A DNA stretch of 64,000 nucleotides from Prorocentrum cordatum (GCA_963575745.1 CAUYUJ010001706.1:10001-74000); one strand, 5' to 3'; shown: positions 51,201 to 61,016, counted from the stretch's first letter. Made by a program: numbers and translations. The notes: generated by a model from the sequence alone, not told the origin.

Positions 51201-51285
51201 GGATAGCGGCGTGTACGCGGTCATCGCCCCCAACATGGCCAAGCAGATCGTAGCGTTGCAGGCCACCATGGAGAGGATGGCGAAG
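51201..51285 (+). CDS. dapB: DapB exon 5
   Basis: After one base completing the codon from exon 4 it encodes DSGVYAVIAPNM, AKQIVALQATMERM and AK. YAVIAPNMAKQIVALQ matches the strand-helix at the domain boundary, where plant enzymes read YAVISPQMGKQVVAF. The acceptor is CTGCAG|GGA. The 3' edge is uncertain: AAG|GACGCC (GA donor) or GAC|GCC (GC donor, 51288). The frame then runs on to TGA at 51343-51345 with no DapB character. The catalytic E-HH-K region expected next was searched for by eye to the window end and not found, so it is probably beyond 64 kb. Confidence 0.87.
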
Positions 51286-51345
51286 GACGCCGCCGCACCG
51301 GGATGGCGTCGCCCCCTCCGCCGTTCAGTTGCCCCAGCCATTTGA

Positions 51346-51679
51346 GCGACGCCAACAAAAAAGGGGTCTTCTGCGCCGCCGTTGGCGCGTAAACTGCCCG
51401 CTCAAGGTCGCGCGTAATTGCCCTCGCTTCCACTGCATTTTGCCGCGCTGGCGGCCCGCGTAAGCTGCGCTGTAAGATCGTTGCGTCATCTCGCTTAAGA
51501 CCCGTTTTTGATCGTCGCCCATTTGGGAAACCCAACCTCCCTTGTTTGACCCCACGTCCTTTATACAGGTTTGACGCACAGTAGGCACATGAGATGAGAA
51601 CATCGGCCTGCCAGCAGGCCAACAGTCGCCCCGCAGAAATTTCCACATCCCCGAGTTCCAGAAAGGAGCAATTGCACAA
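51346..51679. other. Unrecognised sequence after exon 5
   Basis: Nothing recognised; unique, moderate GC. Confidence 0.4.
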
Positions 51680-51820
51680 CCATTGTTTTTGTCGGAGCTC
51701 CGCGCGGATTTCTTCGATCTGCCCTGGAAGCTCCTGGCGGCGCTTCGCGCCAGGGATGGCTTTCCAGCGCCGATCCAGGAAATCCGCGCGGACCTCCCAC
51801 TAATGGTTATGCAGTTTTTG
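51680..51820. repeat. Foldback family B, copy 4
   Basis: The left arm is GGAGCTCCGCGCGGATTTCT then TCGATCTG. The right arm is AGCGCCGATCCAGGAAATCC then GCGCGGACCTCC. Flanking CACAACCATTG and AATGGTTATG extend the inverted repeat outward, the clearest copy of the family. Confidence 0.9.
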
Positions 51821-51959
51821 CTCGTCCACCGATGGCCCCTAGGACCCACAGAAGCTCAGGGTCACTCCTGCGAAGGCAGGTCGTGTGGAAGCCTGCGGCG
51901 ACCCGGGGGCCGTGGCTGACGGCTGGGCCAAGCGGTGGTGCCCAGAATCGAGGTTTAGA

Positions 51960-52640
51960 GAACCTAAGAGAGCGACGCCAGCGGCGGGACTGCGGGGAGT
52001 ATCATCAGTCCAGAGGTTCCGAATCCAGAGTTGTCTCTCACCTCATTGCCTCGCCAGTCTGGGTGCTGCCAACCGCGCCACGTGTCGGCGTTCGCGTGAG
52101 CTCCGCAAAGGAGGTCGGGCAGAGCGCGGAGCCACGAGGGCCCGCACGAGGCCTCGACCCTTCGATGGGTGCCGCCAGCTGCTGCCAGCTGCGCCACCGC
52201 CGCTGTTTTGGTGGGCCCCGCGAGGGTCCAGCGGAGTCCAGCGGAGCACGGTGCCAAGGGGGGCCCAAGCGGGCCTTCGCTCTGCCTGCGTGCTGCCAGC
52301 TGCCCAGGTGTCGCCACGCTGTGGGGCTCCGGGAGGAGGAGGAGGAGGAGGAGGAGGAGGAGGAGGAGGAGGAACGTCCAGCGCAGCGACGTCCGACACA
52401 GCACCAGGCCAGTTCTCGCCCTGCTCCGGGTTCCGCCAACCTTGTGCAACTGTCGCAAGTCTGTAGGCTCCTGGGAGGTCCAGCGGAACGACGTCGTCCG
52501 ACGCCGACCCAATCGAGACCTCGCCTTCCGTGGAAGCTGGACAGCGTTCCATCGTCGCCACGTTCGTGAACGCTCCTGGGAGGTCCAGAGGCGTGACATC
52601 CAGCGTAGGCCCAAATGGGCTCTCTTTTATGAGCTCTACG
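51960..52640 (+). repeat. Diverged array related to the 101-bp satellite
   Basis: TCGCCACGTTCGTGAACGCT then CCTGGGAGGTCCAG resembles TCGCCACTTTCGAGGGCTGC then TGGTGGGTCC of the 101-bp unit. CTGGGAGGTCCAGCGGA-type words recur near 52215, 52375, 52470 and 52575. A GAG run interrupts it at 52332-52374. Confidence 0.6.
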
Positions 52641-53427
52641 CTTTCGCCACGAGGTCATCGCGACGCTGGCTATACTAAGACACCGACGACATGGATGGGC
52701 TGAGGTTACATATGTAAGTCGCGCGTTTCCTGGGCGACGACGTCGGACAACTTGCCTGTGATCCGTGTCCCCGGGGCAGGGTTTCTCTCCTGAGGGTTGC
52801 CCACGGAGCTGGCAGTGCGCCTGCGGAGACCTCAGCGCCCGCGCGGAAGCGATCAGGAAAGACCCTTGGAAGCATGCGGGCCACCTCCAGGTTACGCCTC
52901 GGGCGGCACGGGAAAACGATGCTGCAAAACGAAGAGGCCTCCTCCCAGCCAGTCAGCAAGGAAAGCGAGCTTCGACGACCGCGGCCCAACAGTCAGTTAC
53001 GATTGTTAACCACAAGATTGGTCCTAGAGGTCTTGTGCGAGGTCTTGCGCGGGATGTCTTGTGTGGGCGTTTGTGTCGGACTCTGGGCGTCGATTCGCGT
53101 TCTCTTGCTTCGTCTTCCTGCACACGTCGTCTTGTGCGCGTCTTGTGCGCGACCACTCGTCGCTCGACCATTGTTTCCGTTAAAAATGGTAGTCATGCGA
53201 GCGGAGGCGAGCTTGGTAGGCAAGCTGTTTGCCCGTATTGCCGGGGGAGCGTGGCCGTGGTCCCTGCCCGGCGACCGGCCGAGAGGGCGGGCACCGCGTG
53301 CGCAAGCTCGCCCAGGTGCGCTGTTGGCGCGTGCCGCGCCCGCACGCAGCGGCGTGCGCGCGCGGCGGCGACCTTCCCGTGGCCGCAGTCATCGGCGACT
53401 GCGGAGCCCGCGAGGTAGTATTTCAGA
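52641..53427. other. Unrecognised sequence with GTCTTGTGCG repeats
   Basis: Degenerate GGTCTTGTGCGAGGTCTTGC words lie at 53026-53160; otherwise no gene or family recognised. Confidence 0.45.
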
Positions 53428-53595
53428 GGAGGGAGCAAGGTACCCACACCTCTGCCCTTCGCCCGTTTTCTCCTTTGTCGGCCTCTTGGGAGGCCCTCGT
53501 CGCAGCCGCTGGATTCGCCTCGACATTCTAGTCAAAACGCGCCCAAGGGGAGGTCCGGGGAGTAGCAGTATCGGAGCCTTTTGGTATCGCCAAGT
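53428..53595 (+). repeat. Dispersed repeat family Q, copy 2
   Basis: GTTTTCTCCTTTGTCGGCCT, CAGCCGCTGGATTCGCCTCG and ATTCTAGTCAAAACGCGCCC match 43040-43192. Confidence 0.75.
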
Positions 53596-54029
53596 ATGTT
53601 TTCCTACATGATCAATGATTTGTGTGTGACAGAAGCCCGTGATTTACTTCGCGGGCCGCATGGCATTGATTCGTTTTGCGGTGGCCCGTTCGGGAATTCC
53701 AGTTGTTGGACATGGCTTGGGTACGTCCGCCGGTGAATTTGTATCAGGGAGGAAGCGGACTACATCGAGGCAATTTGGAAATTGGAGGCGAGGACATTGC
53801 GCAGGCCACATGTCGTACGCATCAGCAGTCGCGGGATACCCGTTGCGAGCTCTGGTGCGGGAGCGGATGGATCACCGAATTACGAGGTGGATCGCGCTGG
53901 GGTGCGCGTGGAAGGAGAACAGGGATACAGAGACAGAGTGCGAAAGAGACGGAGTATAGCAGGGATCAGGAGGGAATTGGCGGGAGGAGAGAGCGAACGG
54001 AAAAGGACGCGCTCGACGAGGATGCGACG
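53596..54029. other. Unrecognised sequence
   Basis: Nothing recognised. Confidence 0.4.
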
Positions 54030-54165
54030 GCGGAGAAGGAGGAGGAGGAGGAGGAGGAGGAGGAGGAGGAGTAAGACGAGGAGGAGGAGGAGGAGGAGGA
54101 GGAGGAGGAGAAGGAGGAGGAGGAGGAGGAGGAGGAGGGGGAGGAGGACCAGAGGAAGCCTTGGA
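54030..54165 (+). repeat. GAG microsatellite
   Basis: GGAGGA runs with two short interruptions. Confidence 0.95.
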
Positions 54166-54777
54166 TGCGTCAGCCGCGTCCCGAGTCCCCTCTTCACAAG
54201 CCCCGACCCGTCTACCATGGCGTTGCGGCAGGCGGCCCCTTGAATGACGGTCGCCCGTTGGGTTCCTCGACTCATGCGAGACACTGCCTTGCCCAGGGTC
54301 CTCCTGGAGACAGAAAATCATCAAGGTCAGTATTTTCGGGGAGGATCAGGCCTTCACCTTGCAAGCGCTGCATCACCTTGCAAGCGCTGCACCACTGCAA
54401 GTCGATTGTCGTAACACCCGCCAGGCTCTCAAATTGAGAGCCTCATGTTTAAAAAGGGCTGGAGTGTCGGGTCGGATAACGTCACGCGATGTGGAATTTC
54501 GGGTCGGAGATTGATGCGAGAGTCGCACTCACCAGCCTCCTTTCTGCTTATAGATGTTGGAACCTTCCAATACCCATGCTGGAAGCCATGGGCTCTCATG
54601 CACCGGTCGGCCGTGTGTTCACGAAGGCGCGTGGCGCCACGGCGAGAGCTGCGTTCTGAAAACGACCGGCTCTCCATCCTCGCCAGAGTCTGAGCCTCTG
54701 TGAGGTGTGAGGACCGCCGGCCGCAAGGGCGCGTGCCCCTGGCGAGAGACGTCTGGCCTGGCCTATGCGGACACAAG
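54166..54777. other. Unrecognised sequence
   Basis: ACCTTGCAAGCGCTGCATC is repeated in tandem at 54356-54393. No gene recognised. Confidence 0.45.
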
Positions 54778-55225
54778 AATGGCGGGGCGGAGGAGGCAGG
54801 AGGAGCGGAGGAGGCAGGAGGAGCGGAGTGGGAGGAGGGGCAGGGGGAGGGGAGGGAGGGGAGAAGGAGGAGGAGGAGGCGGAGGAGGAGGAGGAGGAGG
54901 AGGAGGAGGAGGAGGAGGAGGAGGGGGGGGGGAGGAGCAGGAGGAGGAGGAGGAGGAGGAGGAGGAGGAGGAGGAGGAGGAGGAGAGAAAAGGAGGAGGA
55001 GAAGGAGGAGGAGGAGGAGGAGGGTGGTGAAGAGGAGGGGAAGGAGGAGGAGGAGGTTGGAGGAGGAGGAGGAAAAGGAGGAGGAGGAGGAGGAGGAGGA
55101 GGAGGAGGAGGAGAGCGCCCATACGGCCGGTTCCTCCGCAGGATTTCCCAGGGGCGTTCTCTGGGTACAAGCTCGAGGTCGGGCGCTTTGCTCTCTCTCT
55201 CTCTCTCTCTCTCTCTCCCCTGCAT
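54778..55225 (+). repeat. GAG and CT microsatellites
   Basis: A GGAGGA-rich tract (54778-55115) and a CT run (55190-55216) are separated by unique sequence. Confidence 0.95.
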
Positions 55226-55231
55226 TTGTGT

Positions 55232-55478
55232 CACATCTCAAGCAGTGGCGAAGCGTCTACAGGCCGACCAATATATGCCCTACGAACTTTTTGTGGTTTG
55301 CACGAAGTGTTCTTAGAACTTTTCTGGCTGGGACTGACTCGTTTCAACACATCGGGCTTGTGGTCTAAGAACCTTGTTTTTGTGTTTCGAACATTTCTGT
55401 GTTCTAAGCATATTTCGTGGTAGGCCTAAAGGAATGCCAGGACGGTCGGTCCCTGCTCAAGCATCATGGGGGGGGGGC
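55232..55478 (+). repeat. Dispersed repeat family J, copy 2
   Basis: TTTGTGGTTTGCACGAAGTG, TTCTTAGAAC, ACATCGGGCTTGTGGTCTAA and TTCGTGGTAGGCCTAAAGGA match 2190-2435. Confidence 0.75.
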
Positions 55479-55534
55479 TCTGTGTCAAATCATGGGAGCG
55501 TTGTATATCCTCGCACGTCCGTGGTTAGAGTACA

Positions 55535-55665
55535 CGAGCGTCGATTAGAGCTTGGTAGTCGATGAGATAGTGCCGGTGTAATGTCGATTGGCGTCGATTG
55601 AACGTCGGTCAGCGTCGATTCCCAATGAGTGGTAGGGGAGGCTCCCGTGACTTGCCTGAGAACCC
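55535..55665 (+). repeat. Dispersed repeat family C, copy 5
   Basis: GGTAGTCGATGAGATAGTGC, GCGTCGATTGAACGTCGGTC and GGGAGGCTCCCGTGACTTGC; the AAGAGCC word is altered. Confidence 0.75.
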
Positions 55666-56090
55666 TCGTCTCCACTGGTGAAGACGGTTTACGAGTTGTG
55701 GTCTTCTGACGATGGTGCGGGTCAGACGGGGCTTCGTCGTGTGGGGACGGGCGAAGCTCCCCGAAGATGCCTCGTGTTTGCCGCCCGTTCTGCTTGTTGT
55801 TGTTCGCCGCTTGGTGGCCCATCGGAGCAATGGCAATTGGGGAGGAGGAGGATGAGGAGGAGGCTGTTCGTTTTCTATCTCTTCACGCCTCTCTTCTTGC
55901 CGCTGCGCTAACCAGGCGTTATTGGTTTATTCCTTGAGGCCTCGCACTGTGTTTTTATCACGACGCAGCAAGCTTGCGCTTCATGTATCGCCAACGTCTA
56001 AAAAGGAAGAGGCCTTGGCATGCCGAGACTATATTTTGCCGTGACAAAAGTTTCCTTTGAAAGGCAGAAAACCGAAATCACCGAATGAGG
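55666..56090. other. Unrecognised sequence
   Basis: Nothing recognised. Confidence 0.4.
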
Positions 56091-56094
56091 ACCG

Positions 56095-56218
56095 TAGGGA
56101 CGACCCCGGGATAATTAATTGTTTCCCATGTAAAAAATTGATGGGATCATTCGGCCTGGATCTGGGAGAGGCCGGGATAATTGTTTTTTACGTAAAAAAC
56201 CATGGGATAATCCGTAAG
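56095..56218. repeat. Two GGGATAAT...TGGGAT palindromic units
   Basis: CCGGGATAATTAATTG to TGATGGGATCAT and CCGGGATAATTG to CATGGGATAATCC are two tandem units about 65-75 bp apart. The second contains the perfect palindrome GTTTTTTACGTAAAAAAC. Confidence 0.75.
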
Positions 56219-56359
56219 GGCTTCGCCCCCTGCCGCCGGCCCCCTCTCTCGGAGAATGGGCCATGGAAGAGCTAAGTCATGAGGCCTTGGCGCTGTCGTG
56301 AAGCAGTATCGAAACTTCATGCGAAGCCGAGTCGCAATCAGCAAAACCAACTGATCACA

Positions 56360-56790
56360 AGAGGGGTTACCACACCTGGCGATTGGTAAGACGTGTATGG
56401 TTTAAGGGCTTGGTTACCACACCTTGCGATGAAAGGGCCGAGGGAGTTCTCGCAGTTTGGGTTACCACGCCTTGCGATGGATGTGCGTGATGGGTTCGAA
56501 TTTCAGAAATGTGGCAAATCCCCTGTGTTTTTGGACCCTGACCCCGCGGATCTGCGTGAGGGGTGGCACCGAATTTCAGAAATGTGGCAAATCCCATGTG
56601 TTTTTGGACCCTGACCCCGCGGATCTGCGTGAGGGGTGGCACCGAATTTCAGAAATGTGGCAAATCCCTGTGTTTTTGGACCCTGACCCCGCGGATCTGC
56701 GTGAGGGGTGGCACCGAATTTCAGAAATGTGGCAAATCCCTGTGTTTTTGGACCCTGACCCCGCGGATCTGCGTGAGGGGTGTCGATTTC
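56360..56790 (+). repeat. 72/73-bp tandem repeat and GGTTACCACACC words
   Basis: TTTCAGAAATGTGGCAAATC starts units at 56501, 56574, 56647 and 56719; each holds TGTTTTTGGACCCTGACCCC and GCGGATCTGCGTGAGGGGTG. Three GGTTACCACRCCTKGCGAT words precede it (56365-56475). It is unrelated in sequence to the 73-bp satellite at 17/36 kb. Confidence 0.95.
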
Positions 56791-57640
56791 GAGCCCCCCC
56801 AGTAATTCAGACAACGCGCCCAGGGGACGCTGGAAAGTCTTGTTTGGGCCTCCCCCCCCTCGCGCGGTCAATCAACTAGTTGCAGTAACCAGCAAGAAGT
56901 CAACTAGTTACAGTAACCAGCAAGAAGCAGAACTGTAACACTGGAAACTAGAAACTACAACTGGTACAGGAAACTGCGAATCACGCGCCTCGCAGCCTGG
57001 TGGCCCCACAAGGGGGCCGGCGGATTTCGGTCTGGGATCTAAAGTATATTATTATTAAGCCCCAGGACCCAAGGGGGTAATTATCCCGCCCGTGGCAGAG
57101 GCCCGAAAACCTCTTCTTTTTAGGATTCTAAGGGGGGCAGGGGGTGGCTGATGCCATTTTGGCACGTCCACGGCTCCTCCAAATTTCAAAGGAACTTTCG
57201 TCACGCCGCTGTAGGCCCTGGCTGGCGCAACCCATCCCGCCCAAGTGCCGCCGCTTGTTGGTTGCCTGGCACTCTGTGCAGGGCTGTAGCCATCGGCATC
57301 GCTTGCGGGACCGTTGCGCGGCATTGGGGTTTCGGCATACGACCCACGAGCGCGCGGACTGCGACCCCCCCGCCACCGGAGGAAGAGGGGGACGAAGGTG
57401 GAAGGAGTAGGGGGGGGTCCGGATGGCGGCGGCCTGCAGTTTGCAGCCGTTCTGCCGGGGATGTTCCAAGAGAGGGGCAGGTTCGGTTCGGCTCTCCTCG
57501 GAAGCAAGGTGCACGACCTCGGCAGCCGGGTGTGTGTGCAACTGATGCACAGCCCAGGGCGCCCGCTTTGCGGGCTCAGTCTACCCCAGGGACAGGAACC
57601 CCATGGCAAAGGAAAAAAGACAGGATGGAGGGACCAGACG
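56791..57640. other. Unrecognised sequence
   Basis: AACTAGTTRCAGTAACCAGC occurs twice at 56873-56925. No exon recognised in the rest. Confidence 0.45.
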
Positions 57641-57644
57641 AAAG

Positions 57645-57802
57645 TCGGGCCTGTCCCTCTACAGGGGGGATATTCAACAAGAATAGTGAAAAAATAGTCT
57701 GGGGACTATCTTTTGAGTATGTTTGGGCATCTTTTGAATATGTTTTGAATGCTTTTAGTTTTTCGTCCAACATCCCCCTGTAGGGGGACAGGCCCGACTG
57801 AA
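57645..57802. repeat. Foldback family D, best copy
   Basis: The left arm is AGTCGGGCCTGTCCCTCTAC then AGGGGGGAT. The right arm is ATCCCCCTGTAGGGGGACAG then GCCCGACT, reverse complements over about 29 bp with one or two changes. The roughly 100-base AT-richer centre has AATAGTGAAAAAATAGTCTG and TTGAATATGTTTTGAATGC. Confidence 0.92.
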
Positions 57803-57959
57803 AGCTAGACCCCTCGTGAGCAGACTGAAGGTCCCCCCCCCCCCCCAGACTGACGGGCAGGAGGAGGCAGCGGGATGGCGAGGACGGGCAGGGACGGGGG
57901 TCCGAGGCGACCACCCATGGCGAGCAGCCCAGGGGCGGGCATCGCGCGCAGACATCCTT

Positions 57960-58165
57960 CTGGGGGCGCTCCTGCTCCTCCTCCCTACTCCTCCCTCCTC
58001 CTCCTCTCCTCCTCCTCCTCCTCCTCCTCCTCCTCCCCTCCTCCCTCCTCCTCCTCCTCCTCCTCCTCCTCCTCCTCCTCCTCCATCCTCCTCCATCCTC
58101 CATCCTCCTCCTCCTCCTCCTCCTCCTCCTCCTCCTCCTCCTCCTCCTCCTCCTCCTCCTCTTCG
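57960..58165 (+). repeat. CTC microsatellite
   Basis: CTCCTCCTC runs with CATCCTCCATCCTC in the middle. Confidence 0.95.
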
Positions 58166-59060
58166 CCGAAGGCATCATTCTCATCGGCGCCCTTGTGTGC
58201 AGGGGAGGCCCATGCCAAGGAGCACCCTGCCTGCCTCGAGGGTGCCCTGGGTTTCTTTTGCGTTCGATGGTCGTCATTTGGAAAAAGCGTGATGTTCCCA
58301 CATGGACGTCCTGGTGTCTCAGGGTTTTGGGCTTCTTGTGGAAGGGTTCTTGTGGTCGAGCTCCTACTGTACACGTTCTGCGCTCCCCTGGGCTGTCAGT
58401 AGCCCTTATCGTCGCCTCCGAGGGTGGGGGGGCAGGGGAGGGGAATGGCCACGGACGTCCACAGTCATCGGGCCTCGCTACTCGACCCAGACATCAGACG
58501 TCGTGGTTCTTGCCCAAGGCGTGGGCCCGCAGAGGTCTGGATCCCTCCCCGGGGAAGGTTTTTTTGTGCCATCCCTGGCCGTTGTTTGACACAGCATCCG
58601 GTTCCGGGCAGGGCCCCTCCAGAGGCCAGAAGCAGCCAAACGAGTTCCCGCCGCGGCTGGGGATGCCAGGTGGGGCCCTCTCTGACACATGCCCCTCCTC
58701 CCAGCGTTTTGCTGGGCCGCCAGACGGGGAACAACAGCGGACAGCTGTTCCCCCTCCCCCATTGTCATCGTCAACACGCGGTGCGAAGTGTTCGCGGCGG
58801 TCTCGCTCACGATCCAGATGTTGCCTTCCACGTGCGTTTTCGGATGTTTGTGTTTTTAGATGCTTTTTTGCAAGAGTGGTGTATGCCCATGATGCTTCGT
58901 CGCCAGCGGCTGGTCGAGTTGGGGAGGATGCGTACAAGAAGCGGAGGTCAATCCCTCCCCGGAGGGAAAGATGGGGGATGAACTCGGGAGCCCTGAGACG
59001 GGGGTCAATGCAGACGGGGGTCAGCCAGGGCGCCAGATCCTGCAGGATTCTGCGAAGACC
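58166..59060. other. Unrecognised sequence
   Basis: Several open frames but no recognised domain. Bases 58755-58840 read PIVIVNTRCEVFAAVSLTIQ in one frame, which looks exon-like but cannot be assigned. Confidence 0.35.
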
Positions 59061-59064
59061 CCCT

Positions 59065-59222
59065 CTGGCTGACCCGGGTCAGGGAGCCGCTCGTGGCCGC
59101 GAGGCGGCCGCGCCTATTGGCTGACCCGGGTTTGCGAAGACCTGCGTTGCAGTTTTTTTTTTTCCTGCATTGCAGTTTTTGGTTTCCTGCTGACCCGGGT
59201 CTGGATTGACCCGGGTCAGAAG
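59065..59222. repeat. TGACCCGGGTCA palindrome cluster
   Basis: The perfect 12-bp palindrome TGACCCGGGTCA lies at 59070-59081 and 59207-59218, with ten-base versions TGACCCGGGT at 59122 and 59191. TTGCAGTTTTT and TTTCCTGC are also duplicated between them. Confidence 0.85.
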
Positions 59223-59329
59223 ATCCCCGATGAACGAGACCGGTCCTGGCCCCTCCATCCCATCCTGGCGAAGGCCCGACCGCGGGATCCATTCCATCTG
59301 GGGGGAGGAAGGGGCGCGGGCCCGGCGGG

Positions 59330-60187
59330 GAGGGCCTCCTGGGAGGGGGGAGGGCGAGGGAGGAGGGGGAGGGGGAGGGGGAGGGGGAGGGAGGAGGAGG
59401 AGGAGGAGGAGGAGAGAGGAGGAAGGAGGAGAGGAGGGAGAGGAGGGAGGAGGGGAGAGGTGGGGGCGAGGGCGAGGGAGGGGGGGGGGCGAGGGAGGGG
59501 GGGGACCAGGGTGTGTCCTCTCGCCGCCCTGCCGCCCCCGAAGAGAGGTCACGGAGTCCCACCAGAAGACGACGGCGAGCTCCCGCCCCGCGCCGCGGGG
59601 GGCCCTCCCGCGGGGCCTCCGCGGGCCCGCGCCGCGGGGGCTGCGCGCGAGGGCGCCCCGCCGCCGCCCCGCGGCCGCGCCGCCCGCCGCCCGCCGTCGT
59701 CGCCGCCGCCTCCGCCGCGGGCGCCGCCGCCCTGCGACCGCCCGCCGCCGGCGACGCCCACCGCCGCGGCCTCGCCGCTCCCGCGGGCCCTGCTCCTCTT
59801 GGCGCCTCGCCCCCGCCGCGCGCCCCGCGCGCGCGCGGGCCTCCTCCTCCTCCTCCTCCTCCTCCTCCTCCTCCTCCTCCTCCGCGGGCCCTGCTCCTTG
59901 GCGCCTCGCCCCCGCCGCGCGCCCCGCGCGCGCCTTCGCGGGGGGGGGTGGGCCTCGCCCCTGGCCGCGGGAGGCCGAGGGCGCGGAGGCTCGGCGGCGG
60001 CGGGTGCGCGTCGTGTCGACGGGCGGCGCCCCCGCCGCGGGCGTTCGGCGCCGAGCGCCGCCGGCGACCAGCGTGGGTCGATGTGGGAGGAGATGGCGCG
60101 TCCGAAGGGGCCGATCGTTCCAGGTGGAGCGGTCCACGCGGAGGCAGGAGCCGACGTCGGAGTGGGCACGACACGAGCCTGCCGTAC
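59330..60187. other. GGGAGG and CGCCGC low-complexity, CTC run
   Basis: GGGAGG-rich sequence to 59510, then CGCCGCGG-rich sequence with a CTC run at 59842-59884. CCTCGCCCCCGCCGCGCGCC then CCGCGCGCGC occurs on both sides of that run. Long R/P/G frames on both strands are artefacts of composition. Confidence 0.8.
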
Positions 60188-60830
60188 ACGTGAGAGCGAC
60201 CCTTCGCCGCGGTGATTTCTGGTGCGGGCTCATCGAGGCCCCACCGAACGCCGAGTGCGATGCGATAGCAGCGGCCTGCGCGCTGGGGCTTTGCCTCCCC
60301 TGCACCCCCAAAGGCCGCGCAAGGTCACTCTTGCCCAGGGGCCCTCTTGCGTATAGCTAGGCGGAGCGACAGCAGCGGCCTGCGCGCTGGGGTTTGGCCC
60401 GCCCCCCCCCCCTCCGCCCCCCAGAAGGAGGCGCACCCAAGGCCACTCTTGCCCAGGGGCCCTCTTTGCGCGACGCCAAATGCGATGCGATAGCAGCGGC
60501 CTGCGCGCTTGGGTTTGGCCCCCCCTGCGCCCCCCAAAAGGCCGCGCACCCCAGGCCACTTCTTCCCAAGGTCGCTCTTTGCGTGACGCCAAATGCGATG
60601 CGATGGCAGCGGCCTGTGCGCCTGGGTTTGGCCCCCTCCCCCCCTGCGCCTCCCAAAAGGTCGCGCACCCAAGGTCGCTCCTGCCCGGGGTCGCTCTTGC
60701 GTGCAGCTGGGAGGAGCGACAGCAGCGGCCTGCGCGCTGGGGCGTGGCTCCCCCCCATCTCGCCCCAAAAGGCCGCACAACCAGGGCCACGCTTGCCCAG
60801 GGAAACACCTCCCACGTGCAGCCGAGAGGC
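60188..60830 (+). repeat. Family K tandem array, unit about 116 bp
   Basis: GATGCGATAGCAGCGGCCTG or a close form occurs near 60258, 60363, 60482, 60597 and 60713, each followed by a C-rich patch and GCGCACCCAAGGCCACTCTT then GCCCAGG. It shares its ends with single copies at 49.8 and 50.1 kb. Confidence 0.85.
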
Positions 60831-61016
60831 GGCTCCTCCTTCTCCTCCTCCTCCTCCTCCTCCTCCTCCTCCTCCTCCTCCTCCTCCTCCCTTCTCCTCC
60901 TCCTCCTCCCCCTCCTCCTCCTCTTCCCCCCCCTCCTCCTCCTCCTCCTCCTCCTCCTCCTCCTCCTCCTCCTCCTCCTCCTCCTCCTCCTCCTCCTCCT
61001 CCTCCTCCTCCTCCCC
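60831..61016 (+). repeat. CTC microsatellite before LINE fragment
   Basis: About 180 bases of CTCCTC directly upstream of the second LINE fragment. Confidence 0.95.

Larger units (their letters stand above)
4400..51285 (+). other. dapB: Split dapB gene, span visible in window
   Basis: Five short exons on the + strand join in phase into about 139 residues of 4-hydroxy-tetrahydrodipicolinate reductase, roughly the N-terminal half of a plant-type enzyme. Inferred introns are 4457-23727 (GC-AG), 23809-34611 (GT-AG), 34723-39235 (GC-AG) and 39319-51200 (GA-AG). All four acceptors read AG|G, as is usual in dinoflagellates. The coding order is monotonic across the assembly gap, which supports the scaffold join. 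Start and targeting peptide, and the C-terminal half with the catalytic motif, were not found and presumably lie outside the window or in unrecognised exons. Exon boundaries are inferred from phase and from spacing remembered for plant DapB. Confidence 0.85.

Noticed and set aside
58755-58840. Exon-like peptide VIVNTRCEVFAAVSLTIQ
   Set aside because: No family recognised and it does not fit the missing DapB C-terminal half; noted only as unassigned.
59005-60360. Long R/P/G-rich frames on both strands
   Set aside because: Explained by CGCCGC and GGGAGG low complexity.
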